DNA of 64,000 nt from Okapia johnstoni (taxonomy: Eukaryota; Chordata; Mammalia; Artiodactyla; Giraffidae), in the NCBI GenBank assembly GCA_024291935.2, contig CM044310.1, forward strand, positions 78,676,713 through 78,740,712. The letters are read 5' to 3'. This document shows positions 1 through 10,100 of this stretch, piece by piece. The first letter of the stretch is position 1, and every line of letters begins with the position of its first letter. The notes under the pieces were generated by a model, which saw only the letters and a list, made by a program, of their open reading frames with translations, was not told the origin of the DNA and searched no databases. Position numbers and translations under genes: made by a program.

Positions 1-2449
1 GTGGAGGGCAGGAGAAGGCCTGCAGGGAGCCTGGCTGCTCTGAGTGAGCTGCATAGGAAAGCATCCACCTGCATGTTTACGGAATGGAACTTGCTCCAGG
101 TGGAAAGGAGGACACCTACAGCTTCTGAGATGAGGGCAAGGCAAGCAGATGTGCCTCCTTATAGACCCTGGGACCAGGGGTCCCACCAGCCCCCACAGGC
201 ACAGTGGCCTGTTGTATTGATTGTAAGAAGCACATGTTATCAAATTTCAGTGTATTTGAAACAGCAAACCATTTAGCCGATGGTGTTGCAGAGCCAATGG
301 AAAATGTTAACCATGAATTTTTAAGTCACCTTCTGTCGACTTCTTTATTCCTCCTTCCTTTGGCAGTGGTCTGCTCTTTACTTTGTAAATCCTGGTGTCC
401 TGGCCTGTGTCAGAGCTTTGGGAAGGTGGAGGGAGCAGCGGAAGACACAACTTTGGCCTCAAGGATGCTGATCTTTCAGCCAGAAGTGAAGCAAACAGGA
501 CCTTGGCTTGGTCCTCTTGCACAGCAGGTGCACCGTAAATGCTAGTTGAACGAATGAGCCCAAGACCTCACCCAGAGTTCCTAAGTGGCTGTGCTACCTG
601 AGTCTGTCTGATACCCTCTTGATAGATCGCTGTAGGAAAAAGGGACAGATTCTCCATGGGTGAGACCCCCTGCTCTTCCTGGGGTGTGAAGTAGAGCAGT
701 GGCTGATGACACAGGTAGACGCAGGGGCATGGGTGCTTGCCTGTGGCCCAGCTGTAACCCCAGGGTTGCCCAGGCCAGGGCAAAGGTGAGGGGTGTTCCT
801 AGTTCCCCAGGAAGCTCAGCACGGACCAGCAGCCCAGCGCAGGCCCCATTAAAGAAGTGCAGCTTATGGTTCCTGCAGGGGGACCTGCAGAAGCACTGAG
901 GTTCCTGCCCTGACCTGTGGAAGCACTGAGGCAGTACCTGCATGGGGAGACTGGAGCTGGGGGGGCCACAGTCCTGCCCTGCCCAGGGTCTGCTGTGAAC
1001 AGATATGGTAGGGTTACCCTGTGCAACGCTGCTGACCTATTTTCCAGCACATTCGTGCCAAGAACTTGGCCCAGATCTCAAGTTCCCTGCTGTGTGCCCA
1101 GGACTTTGCCCCAAGCCTGGAGGAGGGGCTCTGCACACACCCACCACGAATGAGTGAATTAATGAAGTGAATGAATGAATAGCATAAAACCAACATGGCT
1201 GCAGCGAGGGAGACCATCCCCTATGTCGAGGATGCCTAGTGGGCCCTGGCCCCCCTCTCAGATGGACAAGACTCGGAGGTGGGTGGGCTAGATGCTTGGT
1301 CTCCCAACGGCACTTTCCAGAGTGTACCCCCACCTCTCCCTTCCTTGTCTGTGCATTTGATATTAAATTATTGATTTGCTTAGGTTTTAATTATAAAACC
1401 TTATAGAAGTAATTTCAGAGATACTTAAGGAAGAAATAATACATCTAGATTTGCCACATTAGTACTGAAGGAAGGCTGGTGGAAACGGGTGAGCAGCTGG
1501 CCGGGGGCACGCGGGGGGCTTCAGCTTTCTGTTCTACTTCTGTATGTGCCCCTCTCTCCAGTATAAGTTCCCAGAAGTCGGCAAACTCAGAGAAGGACAG
1601 TCACAACCACCCACACGTGACCCCTGTGGGGTAGGATGTGGCTGTGGGGTAAGAAGCCTGTGAAGGCTGCCGGCTTTGGCCCCAGACCCACTGTGTGCCT
1701 GCACAGAGTAGGCACCTGGTGAATACAGGTCTCTGGGGCTCCAGAAAACTCCCCTCCCTCGCGCCTGCTGTCTGCTCTCTCGCTCTGCAGGGAAGGGGGT
1801 CTGTCTCCACTGAGAGGAGTGGTCACGGAACTCAGAGGGGTCTGGTCGCCCGCATCCCTAAGCCGTTGCTCTCCAAACCTTCCCCATCGAATCCTCATAA
1901 GGCCGCACCGGAAGCCCTGGGGTCCTGGTGCAGTCCACAGGAATACAAAACAAAGAAAACCACACCCACTGTCCCCCCGCCCCCCAGCGTGTTCTTGGTC
2001 CTCAAGAGGAGGGTGACAAGGGCCCCCAGAAGGCGTCTGGAACGCACCTGCCCAGCTCAGACCAGACAGCAGTGAGTGGACTGAGGGCTTCAGGACACCT
2101 CCACGGCTAGCATTTGGGTCTCCAGAGGTGGCCCTCGTGGGCTACGTGGCCCCCAGCGGATCCCTGTGTGCTCAGGGAGTGGCTCCTTGGGAAGGGACCT
2201 CCAAGAAAGCCCAGGTGTGTCTGGGGTCTGGCCGGGTGGGTGGAGGAGCTCGGCAGTTTGCATCCAATTTCCTAGGCCGACTGCACAGGAAAACCCTTCC
2301 TGAAAGGGGACGTTCCTAGAGTTTACCTCTCACCACCAGGCCAGGGTCAGGTTAGGGCCAGACTCCCAGAGGAGAGACCCCGAGTACATCTCCACCGTCT
2401 GGACAGCTGACAGAGGCCCTGAGGAGGGGTCACTCCGTGCATCCCTGGT
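1..2449 (-). other. Probable DBNDD1 intron 1, no exon seen
   Basis: No coding exon is recognised on either strand. There is a MIR-like tail with a repeated TGAATGAA pattern near 1148-1180. The rest is moderately GC-rich unique-looking sequence, inferred to be the first intron of DBNDD1 because its first exon lies to the right on the minus strand. Confidence 0.45.
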
Positions 2450-3480
2450 ATCCCAGGTGTGTGCGCTCCTGGCCGCGCCCGGGCAAGCAATCCCTGCAGG
2501 CGTGGGAGCCCCGCAGGCCGAGCCCGGGGCATCATCCGCCTTCCTCGCTCCAAGCCCGTATCTCAGCCTGGAGCCCCGCAGCATCCCGGCTGCCGCCTCC
2601 CCGCCCAACCCCCAGAGAGGTTCGGCACAAAGCAGATGCGCGGCTAGGAGCGTAGCCTCCCCCACTACGCCTCGCTGACTTGGACCCCGACTCTGGTCCC
2701 GGCACGCCCCCATCTCCAGGATCCCCGGCTCGGCTGGGAGGGGGCGCAGCACCAAATTGTGCGCCGCCCACTCAGGAGCGCGCCAGGCACCGCTGCCCGG
2801 GCCGGGAGCGCGGAGGACGAGGGGGCGGGGGGGACGCGGTCCGTGCGCCTCTAGCCCAGCGCGGGGGCCGCTCCCGGAGGTTCCCCGGCCTGGCTTCCCC
2901 AGCACGGCGGGCTTAGGCTTCCCCGCTCCGGCCCGGCATGGGGGAACTCGGAGCTGCCTGCGGGTCTTGGCGGCCCTGGGGTGTGGTCGGTGAGAGGGCC
3001 GCGGGAAGGACTGCGGGGAGGCGCAGAGCTCGGGCTCAGGGGGGCCGCACTCACCTCCCGGGCTGGCACCCTCTGGGGGCTCCATGCGGCCGGTAGGGCC
3101 TGGGAGCCGCGCGCGCGGCGGCGGCGGCGTCACCCGGCCCCGGCACCCCTGCAGCTGCGGCGGCGACTCGGCCCTGGCTCCCTGCGCAGCGCATCGGGGC
3201 AGCAGCCGGGGGACCGCGGCGGCGGGGAGGAGCCCGCGGGGCGGGGCGCGCAGCTGCTCCGGGGCCGGGTCCCGCCCCCCTACCCCCACGCCGTCTCCTC
3301 CTCTGCCCCCGCTGCACAGGTGCGGCCCCGCCCCGCCCTGCGGGCGCCCCCTGTCGGCCCCTGCAGACCCTTCCCCGTCGTCGGCACCCCTCCTGTCCGG
3401 CTTCCCACCCGGACCTGCCCGCAGCCCCCGTCCCTGGCCTGGTCCCTGCACGCGCCCTCACTCAGCAGCCGCGCCACCGT
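2450..3480 (-). promoter_or_regulatory. DBNDD1: CpG island and promoter region of DBNDD1
   Basis: This stretch is very GC-rich with many CpG dinucleotides and contains the first coding exon of DBNDD1 on the minus strand. It has no obvious TATA box, as expected of a CpG-island promoter. Long open frames occur on both strands here, but they reflect lack of AT-rich stop codons and are not genes. The transcription start is inferred to lie just above 3085 and cannot be fixed from sequence. Confidence 0.7.
3055..3085 (-). CDS. DBNDD1: DBNDD1 first coding exon (partial gene)
   Basis: The exon reads MEPPEGASPG plus one base and ends at a perfect donor (GAG|gtgagt on the minus strand). The start MEPPEGA matches the N-terminus I recall for dysbindin domain-containing protein 1, a small protein with a dysbindin domain and poorly known function. 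Its position, divergent from GAS8 and about 4 kb from the GAS8 start codon, matches human 16q24.3, where DBNDD1 and GAS8 are adjacent and divergent. I saw no later DBNDD1 exon between 1 and 3054, so the remaining exons probably lie to the left of the window. The evidence is a short peptide, a splice site and synteny; an alternative first exon could exist. Confidence 0.75.
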
Positions 3481-3485
3481 GCGGG

Positions 3486-6400
3486 TTCATCCTCACGCAT
3501 CTGTGGGACTCCAACGACGTGCCGGCGCTCCGCGGGGCATGGAGGGACAGGCACAACATCCTAGGGCTCGTAAGCCGAGAATTGCAGACCGTGGCAAATG
3601 CTATGGAAAGACGCGGTGCGGGGGTTGGGGTGGGGGTGGGGAGAAATGGGGAGGGAAGAGGGGAAGGGAGGTAAGGAGAGGGAGGCGGGTAGAGAGGGAC
3701 GTCCCGGAAGGCAGGCAGGCAGCGTCTGGGCGTACTGAGAGCTCCAAACAGTTCAGCGGAGTCCCACTTCCAGTCGCTGGTCCCCTGAACAAGTCCCTGG
3801 AATGCAGCCCTCTGCCAAGCCCTTGATGCACAGTATCGCATTCATTCTCCTGGGGAATCCTTAGAAGAGGAGGCCCTGATTTTCCAGGTGAAGCTGGACA
3901 CAGTGCTGGGGGGGGAGTGGCGGGGGCGGTGAGGGCGAAGGAGTGCGACCAAGGTGCACAGCCAGCCACTGGAAGCCAGAGGAGCCAAGTGCAAGCCCCT
4001 GGTCTACACAAAGACAAACCAACCAAAGAAGAGCATCAGGGAGACAGACTTGTTCCCAGCTGGGAGTGGAGAAATTCGCAGAGGAAGGTGTGAATTTGGT
4101 GTTTGCAGGAAAGGTACACTCCCAAGGCATTTTCAGCCATCCGAGGCCTCAGTCCACTCCAGTCACCCCAAGCCCATAGCTTTTGCAACTGTCAGTCAGT
4201 GAGGCAGGCTAGTAGTTTCTATTTTTCTTTAGCTTACAAAACAAAGACAAACTGTTAAAATGATGTCATGACCCACTAGGACAAGCCGCTGCAGTTTGCA
4301 CTCCAAGAGGCAGGTCAGCCCCTCTGGGACAAAGCTGAGCTACAGGGTGGGTGGTGGGGACATAAGCCTTGAGAGGTCAGGACAGTAAGTGGACACTGGC
4401 TACTGGGGTGGAAGTTTGTATTGTCTCACACTGGTCAGAGTAGTATCTCTGATTCCCCATGTCTTCCAGAACCTTCTGGTCCCATCCAGCCATACCCTGT
4501 CTGTGCTCCTGCTCGCACCTGAGCAAGGCTTGTGCTGCTCTGACCAATGGACTGTGTCCAGCTGCTGCCATGTGATTCCAACGCTGGGTCTTAAGTAGGA
4601 TTCAGGTCTCTCTCCCCAGGCTCCCCTGGAATTTGGCTACCCTGTGTGAGAAAGCCCAGGCCATTTGAGGGGCCACTTGAGTGTTGTCTGGCCCACAGTA
4701 GCCAATAAGCCAGATATAAGGTCTCAGCCAAGAGCCAGACCCTTCCTTTGAGCCACCCTCCCCGGGTTGGGGGTGGGGGTTATACATGGAACCAAGGTGA
4801 GCTGTCCCCACAGGGTCCCAGCCAAGTTGCAGATTCATGGGCAAAACAGATGTTGTCACTATATTAAGCCGTTTCATTTCGGGGCCAACCTGTCACACAG
4901 CCACAGTAACAGTCTTGGTGTTTAATAATTGTCCCCATTTGACAGATGAGTAAGTGGATACACAGGGAGTCTTGCCCAGCTGATCTGACTCCAGAGGCCA
5001 GGGTCAAACTTTTCATTCAAAACATTTTCATGGAAGTCAACTATACTTCAATTAAAAAAAATTAGACTAAATAAAAAGAAAAAAACAATAGTAGAGATTA
5101 GCATAATTAACTCCCTTGTACCCATCATCTAGATTCAGTGATTACTGACTCGTGGCTGATTGTGTTTCTTCTCTGCCTTCAATGCCTTCTTCCACTTCTG
5201 GGTTGTTTTGAAGCAAATGTTATATGTATTATGTCATTTCTTTTGTAAATACTTCACTGTTGATCTCTGAACACGTTTAGTCTTCTTGAGGACTCTGTTG
5301 TGCTAACATTCAGGTCTCCATCGAGTTGCTGTTGTGATCTGAGGCAATTTACCTGGATGACCACGTACGTGGGTGTTAGGAAGAGCCAGATATTCGCCAT
5401 AGGTCATTGGGTTTTTTTTAACATTTGGTCTGTTATTTTGTAGGAATCTCAGATGTCGTTTATCTGGGTTTCTGAGATGCTCAGCTTGATGCCGATCAAA
5501 AGTATCTCAGGCCACCCATGTGGAGAAAGGCTCGTTTCTATAAATCTGAACTCAAATTCAGTATGAAAAGCACAGGTCGCCATGGGCCTTGTGGGGAGCC
5601 CAGAGAGCTGGCAGCAAGGCCTCCCTGAACTCTTCATCTCTGCAGTGCACACTGATAAACCGTGCTGTGCTGTTCATTTGTGACAACCGAATACCCCGTG
5701 TTGTTATCCTGAGCTAACCCTCCTATTCTTGTTCTTTTTGTTGAAAGGAATTATTGTTAATGCATTCGTTTAATTCAGGACTCCCAGCCAGAACTCTAAA
5801 GCAAAAAGCCAGTCAGCATGAGGCACCTAGCATACAGAGTCTGCAAAGTAAGTGTTAAATAATAATCATTAGCACTCTGTGCTACTGGGCTGCACTGTCT
5901 TACTTGCCAGAACCCCTGTGGGAGGAGCCTACCGTAGGGGAGAAGACCCCTATCAGACCAGATGTGTCTGACACAGAGGCTCAGGCTGTTATCAGCCCAG
6001 GCACAGTGACACCATCAGACCTCCCAGAGGCCGTGGGGCTGCTATAAATGGCACGCTCTGTGCAGGTCGGGTTTATACAGTCCTTCCAAAGGGCCATTCC
6101 TCTCCAGGAACAATCAAGGCTTGGGTGGGCAAATCGGAAACCCCCAGGCTCGTTGCTGTGGCACTCTTCTCCCCCGACCTGAGCCTTTCTCCATTATTCA
6201 CACTCTGTGCGCAAGGCAGCTCTCCAGGGAGAGAAGATTCCCATCCCAAAACTGATAGAAAACCTTGACCTGCTGCAAAACCACTATTTAGTAAGATGAT
6301 AAATTTGAGAGTGTAGAAAACAAGACAACAAATGTTGTTGTCTTGGGTATAGGTAGTTGGATGGTAGGAGGGATCAGAAATTCTCTCTGCAACTTGTAAA

Positions 6401-6980
6401 GCAGTTACCAGTTTTCAGAGCAAGAGGTTAGAGGGAAGAAAACCCCTGAAGACGTTTTTCCTGCAGAGCGCGTCTGGAAACCTGTAGCAAAGGTTTCTAG
6501 TTTTTCCTCACCATGAGGACAAAGTCTCTTTAGGAAGAGCAGTTAGTTTTTGTTAAGGGGAGACTTGCTGATTTCAAAACTGCGGACCCCGCTGGAACAT
6601 ATTTTTCTCGCCTACTTTTGCTTCCTCTGAGGCTTTGTGGAAATCCAGCTGTCTTCCAGCCTCAGGTGGGAGGAATCGTCAAAGGAGGGCAGGGTGAGGT
6701 GAGGCCCAAGGGCAGAGATTCCCGAGACTTTGAATCTAATTTGGGTAAAGTCGCGGTGAGGCCGCCTCCCCTCGCTCACTCTTGGAGTTCATGCACTATA
6801 GGTCCTGTACCCACGTAGAGTACGTAACAAGTGGACGGAAACCGTTTCACCAACCTCCGTGGAGCTTAAGTTTTAGTGGGGAAGACCCGTAGTAAACAAG
6901 ACCTGTCCCGAAAGGAACGCGTTCCCAGGCGTCTTGGAGAGGTAGCTTGTGGACAATGCCCAGCTTCGGCCCTAATCTAT
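3486..6980. other. Intergenic interval between DBNDD1 and GAS8 promoters
   Basis: No gene is recognised. A short AT-rich LINE-tail-like patch lies near 5040-5100 and a perfect hairpin at 6321-6345. The interval separates two divergent CpG-island promoters and may hold regulatory elements, but no motif is strong enough to call. Confidence 0.5.
6321..6345. repeat. Perfect 11-bp stem, 3-nt loop hairpin
   Basis: The arm caagacaacaa (6321-6331) is followed by a 3-base loop and its exact reverse complement (6335-6345). It lies in unique-looking sequence about 820 bp upstream of the GAS8 start codon. No function can be assigned. Confidence 0.8.
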
Positions 6981-7086
6981 AGCCTCCCCCTGGTTAGTTG
7001 CTAAGGACTCCCGCCGATGCGAGGCACCAGCCCTGCCGGCGGGCTCTCGCGATGGTTCTCGAGACTTCGCGCGGGACCTTGCAGTC

Positions 7087-7099
7087 GTTGCCTGGAGAC
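7087..7099 (+). promoter_or_regulatory. X-box-like RFX site candidate
   Basis: GTTGCCTGGAGAC fits the RFX X-box pattern (RYYNCC, 1-3 nt, RGNAAC) with one mismatch in the second half-site. It lies 64 bp upstream of the GAS8 ATG. RFX factors drive many ciliary genes and GAS8 encodes an axonemal protein, so the position makes sense. Binding is not shown. Confidence 0.4.
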
Positions 7100-7162
7100 G
7101 GCCCATCCTGGGAAGGCCGGGCGCTTTGGTTTGTCCGTCCAGGCAGGCGGGAAGCCGCAACC

Positions 7163-7165
7163 ATG
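7163..7165 (+). CDS. GAS8: GAS8 coding exon 1 (start codon only)
   Basis: The coding part of this exon is just ATG, in a good Kozak context (gccgcaaccATG), followed directly by a donor (ATG|gtgagg). The next exon supplies codon 2 in phase 0. Confidence 0.9.
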
Positions 7166-10100
7166 GTGAGGCGGTCTCGTAGAGTCCGCGCCTGGGGCCT
7201 GGGGCTCAGGGGTCGGGGGGCCTTGCGCGCCAGGAGTCCCCGGGACGGGAGATTTGGAGCTTTGAGGCCCTGGAGCTGCGTGCTTGGTGGTCTGGGGTGG
7301 TCCTCGCGGGGAGGGCCCAGGGTGCTGCGGGCGCCGGACGCGGCTCCCCCGTGGATCTGAGAGACCTGGTCTCTGCAGGATCCTGTGCACACCGGGGTGG
7401 GTGGTCAGAGAGCACCGTCTCTCCCGCCCCCAGACCTAGGGCCCGGTGTGCACGCCTCCGGACCGGAAAACCTGGGTCGAGTGGCTTCCCTACCTGGAAT
7501 GGAAAAGCTCATTGATCAGATCCTTGGGAAACAGAGGTCCTCCAGTCTCTGGGATCGAGAGCCTGGGGTACACCAGGGTGGCCAGAGGATCCTGACAGCG
7601 GTTCCAGCGCACGTAGAGTCCCCAGGGCAGAGCCCCATGGTAGAGGAACTGCAGTTTCCTGGGCAAACCTGCGAGGAGTCAGGCGGGAACTGAGCAGAGC
7701 AGACCGGAGCTTGCTGCCTCTGGGGTTCTCCATCCCCGCCCCCTCTGTGGTAGGGCTCTCAGCTGCACACTCCCTTCCGTGCTGTAAGGGCTGTGAGTCA
7801 CCCAGTTTCCAGGCAGGTGTGGCAGGGTGGCCATCAGTGCGGGGACACCTCTGTGTGTGGGGGCCACAGGGGTTCTAGAGGCTCCAACCACTGCCTTACT
7901 CCCAGATGCTGAATGGTGACAAGCCCCCCCGGCTCTTCTGATGGGTTGGACTTCTTGGAGTAGAGGGTTAGAAAGAGGGCAGTGTTTTAGGAGTGAAGAT
8001 TTCAGCGGCTCTGTCTTTTGCAAGTCAGCTGGAAAAAGACCACCAAAATACATCTACTTTCACTAACTTGTGGGAAATATGCATGATTTTCCTTTTTATT
8101 CCTCTTGTTACTTTGTGCTTTCTAACATTTCTTCATAAACTTTTTTGGTAATAAAAATGTTACAGAGACGTGTAGATGCGTGCATACATACAGACAAAAG
8201 CACGAGCCACAGAAACCTGGGAGAAGTGAGGGCAGAGGATAAGGCGTTAGTTTTCTTTGTGTTGAGTGGCCCCCGGAGAGGGAGTGGGGCGGAAGGTCCC
8301 CTCTGGCACCTTGGAGAAGTGGTTAAAAGCAGGCATCACCCCACTGACAGAGCCCACAGTGTGTGAGTGCCAGTCTGTGCCAGCGCTCTCCACCCTGGAT
8401 CTCTGAGGCATCCACCTTGCACCCATGGAATGATATATTGCAGGTTTCTCTCTGGCACTTGCCAAGCACTATAGTCAGTGTGGTGACATATGACACTGTG
8501 CTGCTGGGGATACTCCTTTTTGAGGCTGAGTAGATTTTGCTCCACACCAAGGAGGTCTCTGCTGTATACAAGGAACAAGTTCTTCCTCTTCCTTTCTGAG
8601 GGAAAACAATGTTCTCTTCTGAGAAGGGAGATTTCTCCTTGCTGTTCCAAAGGTGTCAAAAGAATGTGCCTGTGGTTAAGGATGGGAAACCTTAGGGCAG
8701 AGTGAGGTGGCCCAGGTGGAAGCCTGAGACAGTGGGCAGTCAGATGGAGGTTCCAGGCAGAAATTCCTCTCCCGAATGGCTCTGAGAGGGAATGAACCAG
8801 CCAGAAGCAACCCTAACCCAACCATGTGTTCTTCAATCCAAGGCACCCAAAAAGAAAGGGAAGAAAGGCAAAGGCAAAGGCACTCCGATTGTTGACGGGC
8901 TGGCTCCGGAGGACATGAGCAAGGAGCAGGTGAGCGGGCTGGCCGGGCCATGACCCCTTGCTGGGTCGGGTGGGATGGGTTTGCTGCTCCACGCTGGTCC
9001 TAGGAACTTCTTTTAGACCGCAGCACCCCAGCTCCTTGTCTGCCTCCCCTCAGTCTGTCTCCTGCTGTCTGTCCACACCAGGACATGTGAAACAACGCAG
9101 CACGTACACATGGGTAAACTTTTCTCTAGGGTGGTAGGAATTTGGAAGGAAATGTTTTCTGATATAAAAGCTGTTTTGACTTTTCTTTTATTCTTACTCT
9201 TTTTAAGCCTCTGCTGTTTACAGAGATGTTATCATAGTACATACACTTACAGCATTCTCATTTATTTGATTTACCATTAAACATTGTGAGTTATTTTCGG
9301 CCACTTGTTCATTTCGATGACATTAAGTGCTAGGGAACATGATTTGATTAATTACAGTTTCAGTTGAAAGGCTTCAGAAACCTGTAACCTGTGCAACCCA
9401 TGAGAGCAAGTGTGGTCTGGAAGTGTTCATGACCCTTAGTTACTTTTGACGGTTTTAAGATAAAAGAAATCACAGTTTCAGTTGAAAGGCTTCAGAAACG
9501 TATAACCTGTGCAACCCATGAGAGCAAGTGTGGTCTGGAAGTGTTCATGACCCTTAGTTACTTTTGATGGTTTTAAGATAAAAGAAATCAAAGGAGACTG
9601 AATAAGGCATAAGACCTGAAGATGGAGAGCTGGGCGGAGGCCCTTGAAAGTGGTGAACAGGCTCTGTTTCTCACACATGGAAGCCATCGGCAGTGTCTGC
9701 AGAGGGTGATGAGGTCAGGTTGTGCTTTAAGGGGGTCACTGGGGCTGCCTCATGAAGGTTGGCTTACCCGCCTTGTCGACCAAACTTCTGGGTGTTTCCT
9801 GCCTATGCATTTACTTCCTGTCCTGTGACACGGCAGGGTCAGTCTGCAGAGCTTGGAAGCTCCCAGGGTCCAGGCAGGAGTGAGATGAGAGATTCAGGGC
9901 AGCTGTGGCCAGGTCGCTGCATGGTTACCCTGTGAGCATTGGGCTTCAGAGCTGTTTTATGATTTTTGAAGACAAGTGAGAAATCCGGATATTTATAAGA
10001 AATCTAAATATCGAGTGAGGGAACATCCAGGGTGAGCCAGAGTCAGGAGGAGCCTGGTTTAGATGATTCATTTGAGTGACACGAAGGCAGCAGGCGCTCA

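Larger units (their letters stand above)
6980..7350 (+). promoter_or_regulatory. GAS8: GAS8 CpG-island promoter and 5' region
   Basis: This GC- and CpG-rich stretch surrounds the GAS8 start codon at 7163. It lacks a TATA box. It holds TCTCGCGA at 7045-7052, close to the TCTCGCGAGA element of TATA-less promoters, the palindrome TCTCGAGA at 7057-7064, and an X-box-like GTTGCCTGGAGAC at 7087-7099. This fits a broadly active promoter with a ciliary input, an inference from motifs alone. Confidence 0.7.

Noticed and set aside
2330..3451. Minus-strand open frame of 373 codons
   Set aside because: GC-rich CpG-island shadow that reads through the DBNDD1 first exon and its donor; composition is proline/arginine/glycine-rich with no domain.
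2981..3826. Plus-strand open frame of 281 codons
   Set aside because: Antisense to the DBNDD1 first exon, in the same CpG island; low-complexity composition and no recognised domain.
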